Assembly (NCBI RefSeq): GCF_022662475.1
Contig: NZ_JAKNQQ010000004.1
Coordinates: 186,001-250,000, forward strand
Direction of reading: 5' to 3'
From: Sphingomonas sp. TREG-RG-20F-R18-01
GTDB lineage: Bacteria; Pseudomonadota; Alphaproteobacteria; Sphingomonadales; Sphingomonadaceae
DNA length: 64,000 nt
Both the position numbers and the translations under genes were made by a program. Below the pieces are notes generated by a model that saw nothing but the letters and a program-made list of their open reading frames with translations, searched no databases and was not told where the DNA came from. Below, one piece after another: positions 53,721 to 63,700 of the stretch (the first letter of the stretch is position 1; every line of letters begins with the position of its first letter).

Positions 53721-55307
53721 TCAAATGTTGATTTCGGTCGGGCGGTTGCGGCGGATCCACAACACCACGAGCATCCGCGTGAACGTCACCGAGGTGAACA
53801 CCGAGGTGGCGATACCGATCAGCAGCACGACCGCGAAGCCCTTCACCGGGCCCGAGCCGAGCAGCAGCATGATGACGCCCGAAATCGCGTGCGTCGCGTT
53901 CGCCTCGAAGATCGTGCGGCTGGCTTCCTTGTAGCCGAGCTCGACCGACTGGATCACGCTGCGGCCCCGCCGACGTTCCTCGCGGATGCGTTCGTTGATC
54001 AGCACGTTCGCGTCGACCGCGGTGCCGATCGTCAGCACGAAGCCGGCGATGCCCGGCAGCGTCAGGGTCCCGTTGATGACCGCCAGCACGCCCATGATGA
54101 CCACCACGTTGATGATCACCGCATAGTCGGCATAGAAACCGAAGCGGCCGTAGGTGACCACCATGAACACGATCACTAGGATCACCGCGATGACCGAGGC
54201 GCGGATGCCCGCGTTGATCGATTCCTGCCCGAGGTCGGGACCGACGGTGCGCTCCTCGACGATCTTGAGCGAGATCGGGAGCTTGCCCGAGCTGAGTGCG
54301 ATCGCGAGGTTGTTCGCCGATTCGACCGTGAACGACCCCTCGATATAGCCGGCGCCGCCGAGGATCGCGGTGTTGATCCGGGGGGCCGAGATGACCGCGT
54401 CATCGACGATCACCGCGAAGCGCTTGCCGGTGTTCGCCTGCGTGATCTCCGCGAACTTGCGACCGCCGTCGGCATTGAAGCTGAAATCGACGATCGGGCT
54501 GTTGTCCTCGGGCTTGAACGCCTGCTTGGCGTTGAGCAGCTGGTCGCCCGTTATGATCGCCTGGCGCTTGACCAGGATCTTCGCGCCGGGGCCACCCTCG
54601 GGATAGGGCAGCGCCTGGGTGCCCGCGGGGATGATCCCGCCCGGGACATAGGGCTGGTCCGCGACCATCTTGAATTCGAGCTTGGCGGTCTTGCCGATCA
54701 GCTCGCGCAGCGCCTGCGGGTCCTTCAGACCCGGGACCTGGACGACGATGCGGCTGGTGCCCTGGCCGACGATCGTCGGTTCCTTGGTGCCGAGCTTGTC
54801 GATGCGGGTGCGGACGACGTCGGTCGCGGTCCCCATCGCTTCCTTGATCGCGGCGTTGATGCCCGCCTCGGTCGGGGTCATCACGATCCGCGACGAATCG
54901 ACCACCTGCAGGTCCCAGTCGCGCTGGCCGGTGAAGCCGACGCCGCCGGTCAGCTTGTTGAGCCGCTCGCGCGCCGCATCGAGCTGGGTCACGTTGCGGA
55001 GCATGAAGCTCAGCTTGCCACCGTCGGTCGCGATGTCGCCGATCGGGATCGCGGGGCCGACCGCCATCTGCGATACGATCTGCTCGCGCATCGCCTCGAG
55101 CCGGTTCTTGACCAGTTCGTTGGTGTTCGCCTCGAGCAGCAGATAGCTGCCCCCCGCCAGATCGAGCCCCTTGTTGACCCGGGGATGCGGGAACGCGCCC
55201 CAGCGGTCGGTGACCGACTCGGGCAGGAAGCTCGGGATCGCCAGCGCCATCAGCGCGGCGAGGAAAGCGAAGATCGAGATGACCTTCCAGCGGGGGAAAT
55301 CGAGCAT
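53721..55307 (-). CDS. secD: protein translocase subunit SecD
   Basis: The larger SecDF subunit, 528 residues, with a big periplasmic domain between the first and second membrane helices. Motifs are HPRVNKGLDLAGGSYLLLEA, VVQVPGLKDPQALRELIGKT, GKRFAVIVDDAVISAPRINT and, in the membrane, AGFVLTIGTAVDANVLINER, including the Asp needed for proton use. ATHAISGVIMLLLGSGPVKG lies near the end. It starts 4 bp after yajC. Confidence 0.98.
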   Translation of the reverse strand: MLDFPRWKVISIFAFLAALMALAIPSFLPESVTDRWGAFPHPRVNKGLDLAGGSYLLLEANTNELVKNRLEAMREQIVSQMAVGPAIPIGDIATDGGKLSFMLRNVTQLDAARERLNKLTGGVGFTGQRDWDLQVVDSSRIVMTPTEAGINAAIKEAMGTATDVVRTRIDKLGTKEPTIVGQGTSRIVVQVPGLKDPQALRELIGKTAKLEFKMVADQPYVPGGIIPAGTQALPYPEGGPGAKILVKRQAIITGDQLLNAKQAFKPEDNSPIVDFSFNADGGRKFAEITQANTGKRFAVIVDDAVISAPRINTAILGGAGYIEGSFTVESANNLAIALSSGKLPISLKIVEERTVGPDLGQESINAGIRASVIAVILVIVFMVVTYGRFGFYADYAVIINVVVIMGVLAVINGTLTLPGIAGFVLTIGTAVDANVLINERIREERRRGRSVIQSVELGYKEASRTIFEANATHAISGVIMLLLGSGPVKGFAVVLLIGIATSVFTSVTFTRMLVVLWIRRNRPTEINI

Positions 55308-55311
55308 CGGA

Positions 55312-55653
55312 TCAGTCGTTCGCGGGCTTGGAGCCGAGCGGCGTCACTTCGGCGAGGGTCGCCTTGACGACGCGGACGCGCGTGGTCGGCGCGATCTCGA
55401 CCTCGACGAAGCGATCCTCGACCTTCGTCACCTTGCCGACGATGCCGCCTGCGGTGACGACCGAATCGCCCTTCTTGACCGCGTTGATCGCCGACGCCTG
55501 GTTGCGCGCGCGCAATTGCTGCGGGCGCAGGATCATGAAGTAGAAGGCAACGAAGACCAGCAACAGCGGGCCAAAGTTGACGAGCAGCGAAAGAAAGCCG
55601 TCAGGGCCGGTCGCGGCGCCTGTGGTCTGGGCAAATGCTGGGGTGGCGAACAT
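55312..55653 (-). CDS. yajC: preprotein translocase subunit YajC
   Basis: A small single-pass membrane protein that associates with SecDF, 113 residues. The transmembrane helix and downstream motif are standard (VNFGPLLLVFVAFYFMILRP, then QQLRARNQASAINAVKKGDS, VVTAGGIVGKVTKVEDRFVE). It is the first gene of the operon yajC-secD-secF-Mth938-like. Confidence 0.96.
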   Translation of the reverse strand: MFATPAFAQTTGAATGPDGFLSLLVNFGPLLLVFVAFYFMILRPQQLRARNQASAINAVKKGDSVVTAGGIVGKVTKVEDRFVEVEIAPTTRVRVVKATLAEVTPLGSKPAND

Positions 55654-55792
55654 GGGCTACCTTGGTAAAGCGGACCCGCCTGCACACAAGGGACATGCGG
55701 GATGGCGAGACGAAGACGTCCCGCTACAAGCGGCGCGCGCTATCATCTCAGGCGCGCCGGTGCAACGGATCATGACTTTTGGAGACACGAAC

Positions 55793-56104
55793 ATGACGAT
55801 CCTCGTCCTCGGTCACGTCAAGACCGCCCCCGGCGATGCCGCCCGCATCACCGACCTGCTCGCCGCGCACGTCGCGCGGGTCAACGAAGAGGACGGCTGC
55901 GAATTCTACAGCTTCGCCTTCGACGTGGCGGACCCCGACATCATCCGCATTGCGGAACGCTGGGCCTCGCCCGAAGCGCTCGCGGCGCACGGCGCGGCAG
56001 AGCACAGCAAGGTGTTCGGCCGCGCGATCCGCGATCTCGGCGTGCGCGAGATGAGCGTCAAGGCGTGGGACGGAAGCTTCTGGCGGACCCTCAGCGGGGA
56101 GTAG
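55793..56104 (+). CDS. antibiotic biosynthesis monooxygenase (ABM) fold protein
   Basis: A 103-residue dimeric ferredoxin-like protein of the ABM/YgiN group. It reads ILVLGHVKTAPGDAARITDL, RVNEEDGCEFYSFAFDVADP, then IRIAERWASPEALAAHGAAE and HSKVFGRAIRDLGV. Members include quinol and heme monooxygenases; which activity applies here cannot be told. GGAG lies 8 nt before the ATG. It is divergent from yajC. Confidence 0.88.
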   Translation: MTILVLGHVKTAPGDAARITDLLAAHVARVNEEDGCEFYSFAFDVADPDIIRIAERWASPEALAAHGAAEHSKVFGRAIRDLGVREMSVKAWDGSFWRTLSGE

Positions 56105-56143
56105 ATCGTTGGACCATCATCGGCTAGCGATAGTCGCCGAAGG

Positions 56144-56881
56144 ATGATGGTCAAGCCTATGAAAAGACAGTCTGTTACCCGTCTGAAAGTTGCGCGTCTG
56201 GCGGCGGCGTCGACGATCGCCGCCTGCGTCGCGGCGGCGCCGCTTCCCGCGGCGCTGTCCCCCGCCGAGACGAGCCGCGAGACGCTGACACAGACGGCCT
56301 TCGTGGCGCAGGACAAGCCGACCGCGCTGCGGCAGATCGCCAATGTCGAGGCGGCAGCCGTCGCCACCCTGTCGCATTCGCCCGGTGACACCGAGGCACA
56401 ACTGACCCGCGCGATGGCAACCAGCTACCGCGCCAAGCTGACCAACAGCCGGATCGACGCATTGTCGGCAAAGGGGCAGTTCGAGGCGATCACCCTCCAC
56501 AACCCCCGCGATGCGGAAGCACAGGCGGCGCTGGGTGCTTGGCATATCAGCGCGGTCAAGTCGCTCGGCGGGATCGTGGCGCGCGGGGCGCTGGGCGCGC
56601 GCAAGACCTCCGGGCTGGAAGCGCTCGATCGCGCGGTGGCGCTCGGCGGCCAGCGCGCGCTGTTCCCCGGGCTGGCCGCGCTGCTGCGCCTCGCGCTCGA
56701 CCCGAAGGACCCGGTCGGCGCCAACCTGGCCGAAACCGCGGCGCACGGATCGACCCCGACCGCGCTCGACCGGATCCTCCAGCGCCGCGCCGCACAGCTG
56801 CTGGCGCCGCTCAAGACCGGCGATGCACGCATGGTCCAGGCGCTTGCCAACCGACTATTACCGCTCGGGCAGTTCAAGTGA
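56144..56881 (+). CDS. exported alpha-helical repeat protein of unknown function
   Basis: About 245 residues with a signal peptide ([20 protein letters not shown]). The rest is helical and Ala/Leu-rich with TPR-like spacing ([80 protein letters not shown]). The nearest similarity I can suggest is helical-repeat solute-receptor helpers of the TatT type, weakly. The start may be the ATG at 56159 ([10 protein letters not shown]), which gives a more normal signal peptide. AAGG lies just before the first ATG. It ends just before the tRNA promoter. Confidence 0.7.
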   Translation: MMVKPMKRQSVTRLKVARLAAASTIAACVAAAPLPAALSPAETSRETLTQTAFVAQDKPTALRQIANVEAAAVATLSHSPGDTEAQLTRAMATSYRAKLTNSRIDALSAKGQFEAITLHNPRDAEAQAALGAWHISAVKSLGGIVARGALGARKTSGLEALDRAVALGGQRALFPGLAALLRLALDPKDPVGANLAETAAHGSTPTALDRILQRRAAQLLAPLKTGDARMVQALANRLLPLGQFK

Positions 56882-56882
56882 C

Positions 56883-56911
56883 TTGCATCCGCCGCAATCT
56901 CGGCCTAGACG
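56883..56911 (+). promoter_or_regulatory. candidate tRNA-Pro promoter
   Basis: TTGCAT (56883-56888), a 17-bp spacer and TAGACG (56906-56911) place the start of transcription about 8 bp before the mature tRNA. Confidence 0.5.
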
Positions 56912-56924
56912 CGCCTCCCTCGGT

Positions 56925-57001
56925 CGGGGCGTAGCGCAGCCTGGTAGCGCATCACACTGGGGGTGTGGGGGTCGCAGGTTCGAATCCTGTCGCCCCGACC
57001 A
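56925..57001 (+). tRNA. tRNA-Pro(GGG)
   Basis: A 77-nt cloverleaf with acceptor stem CGGGGCG/CGCCCCG, D-loop AGCCTGGTA, anticodon loop CTGGGGG (anticodon GGG, reading CCC and CCU), T-arm GCAGG-TTCGAAT-CCTGT and an encoded CCA end. All stems pair apart from one G-T type pair in the anticodon stem. Confidence 0.97.
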
Positions 57002-57162
57002 GAGATTTCCCCTCCCAGCGCAGTCTCCACTGCATCGGATCCGTCCGGCGCAACGCCAGGACGTGTGCCGCACGGGTCAGCATCCATTGCCGCCCGGCCG
57101 CAAACCGCGCTACAGCCCGGCGCGCATGGCGTTTGCTCCATGTGTTTGTTCGGAGAATACCC

Positions 57163-57552
57163 TTGCGTCGCCAAACTGCCCTTGTTTCGTTGGCCCTTGG
57201 CCTATCGTTCCTGCCCGCCGTCGCGCGCGCGCAGGCGACCGCCGATGCCGACGTGCGTTGCCTACTGGTCAGCAACGTCTTCGCCGAGAAGGAAACCGAG
57301 CCCAAGAAGAAGCAGGTCGCGATCATCTCGGTGGCCTATTATCTCGGCCGGATCGACGCCAGGCTGTCGGCAACGCAGTTCCGTACCGCGATCCTGGCGG
57401 TCGGCAAGGAGCCGCTCGGCAAGGAAATCGCGCAGACGATGACCAATTGCGCACGCGGGCTGCAGTCCAAGCAGATCTCCACCGCGGAGATGATGCAGGG
57501 AATCGCCAAGAGCCAGCAGGCCGCGGGCAGCGCCGCACCCGCCAAGAAGTAA
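57163..57552 (+). CDS. small exported protein of unknown function
   Basis: A 129-residue protein. The TTG at 57163 is preferred because GGAG lies 7 nt upstream and a signal peptide follows at once (ALVSLALGLSFLPAVARAQA). The mature part has two Cys (RCLLVSNVFAEKETEP, NCARGLQSKQIST) and is helical (AIISVAYYLGRIDARLSATQ). It ends AAGSAAPAKK. A longer frame starting before the tRNA end is not credible. Function unknown. Confidence 0.75.
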   Translation: MRRQTALVSLALGLSFLPAVARAQATADADVRCLLVSNVFAEKETEPKKKQVAIISVAYYLGRIDARLSATQFRTAILAVGKEPLGKEIAQTMTNCARGLQSKQISTAEMMQGIAKSQQAAGSAAPAKK

Positions 57553-57563
57553 CGCTCGCCGTC

Positions 57564-59030
57564 CTAGACCATGCGCGCCGCGATGCTGCACAGCAGGATC
57601 GCGGCGACCGGCCCGACCGCCAGGGCGCGCCGCCAGCGCGGCACGGCCCAGGTCTCGCGCTGACCGAGCAACAGTGCTGCCGCGATCCCGGTCGCTGCCA
57701 TCGTCCAGAAATGATAGCGCACTTCCGACGCTACGCTGAGCGGCAGATAGCTGAGCGCATATAGCAGGGCGGACCAGGCGAGGGCAGGGGCCAGCATCGG
57801 CGCCCCCGTCGTACGGTCGCCACCGGTGCCGAGCGACGGCCGCAGCACGACCAGCCCGAACGCGAGCGCGATCCAGCACGCCGGCCAGCCCAGCGGCGTC
57901 GCCAGGCTGGCCGTGGCAAGCGTCGCGATCGTTGCCTGCACGCCATTGGGTTCGACCGTATAGCCCCACCGATTCGGATCGGACGCCAGCGAAAGGCCGG
58001 GCAGGTCCGAATCGCGGACCCAGAACCGGACGTTGCGATCGAAGTGCGTCAGCCGGTGCAGGCCATAAGCGACAGGATGCTGCGCCAGGGCGGCGGCCCA
58101 CCAGCCATAGGGCCCATGCCCCTGCATCAGCGGCGCGCGCAACGTCGCGAATCCGATGGCGCAGGGCGCTTCGCCCCACCACGCATAGCGATCCCACGAG
58201 ATCGGCGAATAACAGTCGCGATTGATCGCCACCGGATTCGGGGCACCCGTCGGCGGGAACACGTCGGCATGGCTGAACCGGCCGATGCCCCCCAGGTCGT
58301 AGATCACCAGCGAGAGTTCGACGCCGCTGCGCTCCGCCCGTAGCGCGGCATTGGCGAGCGGCAGCGCGAGCACCAGCGGAACCGCTGCGAGCACGGAGGT
58401 TGCGGCAAGCCGCGGCAGTGTCCGCCGCCACGCCGCCGGGGCGAGCGCGACCAGCAGCGGCAGGCACGCCGGCACCGCATTGAACCGCAAGGTCGCCGCC
58501 GCCACCAGCAGCATCGCCGCAACCACCCGCAGCCATCGCGCGGCCAATTCCGCACGTGGCGCCGATCCGCGTTCCGAACCGACCCCCGAGCCGACCCCCG
58601 AATTGACCGACGACACCGCCAGCAACCCGGCGGCCATCAGCAGGGCACCCGCGAACAGACTGTCCTTGAGGATCGTCGCCACCAGCACGATCGCAATCGG
58701 GGACAGCGTCAGCAGGAGGATCGTGGCGGCCGCGCCGCGCCGTCCGCGCCGCATCGTGGCGAGGACCAGCAACAGGCTGCCGCCCCAATAGAGCAGGCTC
58801 TGCAGGATCAGCATCGGCGCGGGGCCGGCGGCGAAAAACCGCAGTTGCCGCCACAGCCAGTTCATCGCCGGCGGATGCCAGTCGTCATACCGGCCGGTCA
58901 CCGCCTGGCCATATTGGCGGATCGCGTCCCAGGTCATGATTCCGGGCCAGAATGCCGCGATTTCAACGGTCAGGCCGAGGATCATCAGCAGGGCCGCGAC
59001 CTGCATCGGAAGTGTAGCTCTTCGCATCAT
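57564..59030 (-). CDS. polytopic membrane protein, possibly GT-C glycosyltransferase-like
   Basis: A 488-residue protein with about ten transmembrane helices. Near the first helix lies WPGIMTWDAIRQYGQAVTGR YDDWHPP-type sequence (the TWD and DWHPP motifs), which resembles the first extracytoplasmic loop of GT-C transferases and DUF6020-like proteins where an Asp binds metal or the lipid-phosphate sugar. Other helices are APMLILQSLLYWGGSLLLVL, LSPIAIVLVATILKDSLFAG and MTWDA-distal LAWSALLYALSYLPLSVASE. An internal GVGS repeat (NSGVGSGVGSERGS) comes from a short tandem DNA repeat. The substrate is unknown. Confidence 0.75.
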   Translation of the reverse strand: MMRRATLPMQVAALLMILGLTVEIAAFWPGIMTWDAIRQYGQAVTGRYDDWHPPAMNWLWRQLRFFAAGPAPMLILQSLLYWGGSLLLVLATMRRGRRGAAATILLLTLSPIAIVLVATILKDSLFAGALLMAAGLLAVSSVNSGVGSGVGSERGSAPRAELAARWLRVVAAMLLVAAATLRFNAVPACLPLLVALAPAAWRRTLPRLAATSVLAAVPLVLALPLANAALRAERSGVELSLVIYDLGGIGRFSHADVFPPTGAPNPVAINRDCYSPISWDRYAWWGEAPCAIGFATLRAPLMQGHGPYGWWAAALAQHPVAYGLHRLTHFDRNVRFWVRDSDLPGLSLASDPNRWGYTVEPNGVQATIATLATASLATPLGWPACWIALAFGLVVLRPSLGTGGDRTTGAPMLAPALAWSALLYALSYLPLSVASEVRYHFWTMAATGIAAALLLGQRETWAVPRWRRALAVGPVAAILLCSIAARMV

Positions 59031-59139
59031 TTGGCGGTAGCATGACCGCCCCGTCGGTCGTCACGCAAGAATTGAGATGGATTGCATTTCTCTGCGCGAA
59101 GTTCGACTATGATTGGGATAGACCCGGGGGAGTATCGTT

Positions 59140-59766
59140 TTGACTCAGGCTATATTGATCGCAGACGACCATCCGATGTGTGCCGCGGCGCTCGGCATGG
59201 CGACCGAACAGGTCGCGCCCGGGGCAGAAGTGGTTCAAGTCGGCACGATTGCGGAAGCTGTCGCGGCTGCCGAGCAGCGCCGGTTTGATCTTGTCCTGCT
59301 CGACCTGATGCTTCCCGATGTGCAGGGGTTTGCTGGCCTGTTGATGTTGCGGCGGCTGCAGCCGCGCGCGACCATCGCCATCGTCAGCAGCACCGACGAG
59401 CCGGCGGTGATGCGCCGGGCCGCGCGCGAGGGGGCAAGCGGCTATATTCCCAAGAGCGCGCCGATGAGCGGCATGGTCGCATCGATCCGCACGCTGCTGG
59501 CCGGCGGGAACGCGTTTCCGCCGGAAATGGCTACGCCCGAACCGGATGCCGTCATGACCCCGTCGCGGATCGGCGAATTGTCCCCCGCCCAGTTCCGGGT
59601 GCTGCGCGCCGCGGCGGATGGGAGCCAGAACAAGCAGATCGCCTATGAACTCGGCATCGCGGAAACGACCGTGAAAACCCATTTCGCGCAGATCTTCCGC
59701 AAGCTCGGGGTCACCAACCGGACCCAGGCGATCCTCGCGTTGCAGGCGCTCGACGTAGCCGCCTGA
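59140..59766 (+). CDS. NarL/LuxR family response regulator
   Basis: A 208-residue response regulator. The receiver domain has acidic pocket ADD (ILIADDHPMC), phospho-acceptor Asp in LVLLDLMLPDVQGF (D55) and Lys in GYIPKSAPM. The C-terminal LuxR helix-turn-helix is ELSPAQFRVLRAAADGSQNK QIAYELGIAETTVKTH-like, with FRKLGVTNRTQAILALQALD. The start is TTG at 59140 with GGGGGAG 7 nt upstream. It stands opposite the receiver-Hpt and hybrid kinase genes and probably belongs to the same phosphorelay. Confidence 0.92.
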   Translation: MTQAILIADDHPMCAAALGMATEQVAPGAEVVQVGTIAEAVAAAEQRRFDLVLLDLMLPDVQGFAGLLMLRRLQPRATIAIVSSTDEPAVMRRAAREGASGYIPKSAPMSGMVASIRTLLAGGNAFPPEMATPEPDAVMTPSRIGELSPAQFRVLRAAADGSQNKQIAYELGIAETTVKTHFAQIFRKLGVTNRTQAILALQALDVAA

Positions 59767-59994
59767 CACCGCCCGGGGCGGCGCTGGTCCGGTCGACCAC
59801 CGGGCTGCCGAGCGTTTGAGCCGGACCGGGGAGCATTCCCCCGGGGGTGCAAGACGTCCGCGCGTGTCCGCTTGCGTTCCTGCGTCGGCAGCACGAGCGC
59901 CGGTTGGCGGGGTTTGGCCGTCGCGGCAAGAAGGCCGGTGTCCGACGGACATCCGCGGACGCCGCTCTGGCCTAGGCGACACCCGGCGTCCGGG

Positions 59995-60717
59995 TCACCG
60001 AACGGCGAGCGAGCGCGCTTCCTCGATCGCCGCCATCGTGCGGATGGCCAGCCCCTCCAGCGCGCCGCTCGTCCGGCACTCGCCGCGCTCGATCGCCAGG
60101 CAGGCCAGCGCCAGGTCGAGCGCGCCGACACCGTTGCAGGCGCCACGCAGCGCATGCGCCTCGCGCTCGGCGCGGACGAAATTGCCTTCGCCCAGCGCGC
60201 CCGCGATCGCCTCGGTCCGTGCGCCGATGTCGCGCAGCATCATTTCGAGCAGGCGGTTCGCATCCGCGTCCCCGACCGCGCCGCGCAGGTCGGCAAGCCG
60301 GGCACAGTCGAGCAACGTATCGGGCGCGACGGTGGCCTCGGCGGTGGCGTGTGGGCGCGAGAGCAGCGCCGTGACCTTCTCGATCAGCTCCTCGGGCGCG
60401 AAGGGTTTGCGGACATAGGCATTCGCCCCGGCTTCCAGCGCCATCTTCACGTGCCATTCGCTCCGCCGCGCGGTCAGGATCAGGACGGGCAGGTCGCGGA
60501 ACATCGCCGACGTGCGCATCTCGCCGAGGATGGCGAGTCCGGTCTTGCCGGGCAGGGCGCAGTCGAGAATGACGAGGTCGGGCCCGGTATCCCACAGGCT
60601 GTCCAGCGCCTCCTCGCCGTCCCGGACCGGCAGCACGACATGGCCAAGCGGCGTCAGCGTGCGTGCGACGATTGCGCAAACCAGTTCGTCGTCATCGACG
60701 ATTACGATGCGCGCCAT
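59995..60717 (-). CDS. receiver-Hpt phosphorelay protein
   Basis: A 240-residue protein joining a CheY-like receiver (acidic VDDDE, Asp in LVILDCALPGKTGL at D52, Lys in YVRKPFAPEE) to a C-terminal histidine phosphotransfer domain (His in REAHALRGACNGVGALDLAL at about H188). It has no DNA-binding domain, so it should pass phosphate on rather than regulate genes. It lies 4 bp after the hybrid kinase gene and is co-transcribed with it. A short hairpin (ACCCGGACGCCGGGT) overlaps its stop. The 228-bp spacer to the LuxR gene holds nothing else. Confidence 0.92.
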   Translation of the reverse strand: MARIVIVDDDELVCAIVARTLTPLGHVVLPVRDGEEALDSLWDTGPDLVILDCALPGKTGLAILGEMRTSAMFRDLPVLILTARRSEWHVKMALEAGANAYVRKPFAPEELIEKVTALLSRPHATAEATVAPDTLLDCARLADLRGAVGDADANRLLEMMLRDIGARTEAIAGALGEGNFVRAEREAHALRGACNGVGALDLALACLAIERGECRTSGALEGLAIRTMAAIEEARSLAVR

Positions 60718-60721
60718 GTTT

Positions 60722-63700
60722 CTATCCTGCCAACTTTATGCGGTGCAACTGTGCGTGACCCGACTGCAGCGCCGCATCGCGCGCCGACCCGGCGGGCATG
60801 TCGAGCATGTCGTCGATCTTGCCGGCTACCGTCCCGAGTTCGCCCTGGCCGAAAAAGGCGGCAGTGCCCGCGACCTGATGCAGCGCATGGCGCAGCGCAT
60901 CGATCGCGCCGGCATCGCAGGTTTCGAGCGCGATCGTCTGGTCGTACAGCGTGAACAGATTCTGCACGCGCGTGTCGAATTGCGCCTGCAGGTCCGCGTC
61001 CGCACTGGTCGCGGGGGCCGTGGCAATGGCGGGGGCACGGGTGCCGACCGCAAACCGCCGCACGATCTCGTCGAGCGCCGCCATCTGCACGGGCTTGGCG
61101 AGATGGCCCTGCATCCCCGCCGCCAGGCACGCTTCGACGTCGCTGGCATAGGCATTGGCGGTCAGCGCGACGATCGGCAGCGCTTCGGCGGACAGTCCAT
61201 CGGCGCGGATTCGTCTGGTTGCTTCGATCCCGTCGAGTTCCGGCATTTGCATGTCCATCAATATCAGCGCGAAGGGTGTGCCCGCGGCGCGCGCGCGATC
61301 GACCATCGCGATCGCTTCCACGCCGGATCGGGCAATCGCCGGACGATAGCCGAGGCGGGTTAGCATAGCCTTAATCAGCGTCTGGTTGACGTCGTGGTCC
61401 TCGGCGACCAGCACGCGCGCGCCGGGCACCGCTGGGAGGACCGACGCCGGGCCGGGTTGCAGCACCGGCGGCATGGCCGCCGGGGCGTCGATCAGCGGCA
61501 GGCGCAGCGTCACCGTCGTCCCGATGCCGACCTGGCTGGTCAGCGAGATCGATCCGTCCATCAATTGCGCAAGCTGGTTCGAGATGGCGAGGCCGAGCCC
61601 GGTGCCGCCATGCCGCCGCGACGTGCTGGCATCCTCCTGGACGAATTCGTGGAAGATCGCGCCCTGTCGGTCCGCCGCGATGCCCACCCCGGTATCCGCG
61701 ATCGCGACGACGATCATGTCATCGTCGCGTGCGACGCTCAGCCGGATCGATCCGTGCTCGGTGAACTTGGCGGCGTTGCCCAGCAGGTTGAGGACGATCT
61801 GCCGGAGCCGGAGCCCGTCTCCCAGCACCGCATCGGGCACGTCGTCGGCGACGTCGACGTCCAGCGCGAGCCCCGCGGTGGTCGTCAGCGGCATGACCAG
61901 CCGCGCGCAGCTGCGCGCCAGATGGCGCCAGTCGACGCGGTCATGCGCGAGCGTCACATGGCCAGCCTCGATCTTCGACAGATCCAGAATGTCGTTGAGC
62001 AGCCGCATCATCGCCTTGCCGGAATCGGCGATCATCTGCAGCTTCTGCCGCTGGTCCGCGCGCGGCTTGTCCGCCAGCAGCAATTCGGTGAAGCCGAGCA
62101 CGCCGTTCATCGGGGTGCGGATCTCGTGGCTCATGTTGGCGAGGAAACTGGACTTGGCCTGCGCCGCGACCTCGGCGTGGCGGCGGGCGGAATCGAGCTC
62201 GACCTCGAGCCGCTTGCGCTCGGTAATGTCGCGGACCGACGAGATGATCTCGCTGGGTTCCCCGGTGACGGGATCGCGCACCAGTCCGCTGTTGGATTCG
62301 AGCCAGGTCCATGTCCCCGGCCGGTCGATCCGTTCGATGCGATAGGCGACGACCCGCTGCTCGGTGATCCCGGCGCCCAGGTCGCGGTGCGTCCCAAACA
62401 CCTTTTCGACGTCGTCGGGATGAAAACCGCGCATCAGGTTGCGCCCGACGAGCTGTTCGGGCTTGAGACCGATCACGTCCACGACCGACGGCGACACATA
62501 CCGGCACACGCCATCGATGGTCATGCGGAACACCGCATCGGTGGCATTTTCCGCGAGCAGCTTCAGCTGCTCGGTGCGTTCGCGCAGGACCGATTCGGTG
62601 GCCTTTCGCTCGGTAATGTCGAGGTTGACGCCGATCAGGCCGACCTGTCGCCCCTCGTCGTCGAATTCGTTGGTCGTGATCGATTCGACCCAGCGGATCG
62701 ATCCATCGGGGCGGCAGAAGCGGAATTCGGTGCGCAGCTCACGCGCGTGCACCACGGTCTGACGCCATTCCTCCCGGATCCGCGCGAGATCGTCGGGATG
62801 GATCGCCGGAACCCATCCAAAGCCGAACGCCTCGTCGGCGGTAAGCCCCGCGACGTCCAGCCAGGCGCGATTGGCGTAGGTGATCTCGCCTTGCGCATTG
62901 GTGCGGAAAATCCCCGCCGGCGACAGCGCGGCCAGCGTTTCGAACAGCCGCTTGCTCTCCGCCAGCGCGATCCGCGCGCGGCGTTGTTCGGTGATGTCGA
63001 TGATCGCCCCGATGAAACCGGTGAGCTTGCCCTCGCTGTCGAACTCGCCGCTGTTGACGCTCTGCACCCACAGTTCGCCGCCGTCGCGATCGTAGAAGGC
63101 GAAGTCGCGGACCCGCACCATGCCAGGATGGAACGCATCGACGTTGGTCTCCCGCACATAGCCTTCGGGGTCGACCAGCGCCGCCTTCCAGCCATCACCG
63201 AGCGATTCCTCGACCGTCATGCCGACCTTGTCGGTCCAGGCGCTGTTGACGTAGGTCAGTGCGCCGGTGGGGGCGGCGCGGAAAATGCCGACCGGCGACG
63301 CTTCGGCAAGGCGCCGGAAACGCGCCTCGCTGTCCTCGAGCGCGCGCTGGGTCGCGACCGCAGCGGTGATGTCCCGGATCGTGCCGATCGTTCCCCCGAA
63401 GCTGCCGTCGGGTTCGGCGAGCCGGCGGAGCGTCACCTCGATGTGGCGGCATTCGCCGGTCGCGGTGAAGAAGCGTTGCTTCAGCGTCGCTTCCTCGATC
63501 TCGCCGGTCACGATGCGGGGATATTGGGTCACGGCATGGACCCGATCCTCCGGATGGAGCAGACGCGCGGTGCTCCAGCCGAGGCTTTCCTCGACCGAAT
63601 AGCCGGTCAGCTTTTCCCAGGCGCGGTTGAGGAAGATCCAGCGCCCGTCGGCATCGGTGCGGAACACCGCTTCCTGCATTGCCGCGAGCAGCGTGTCCGA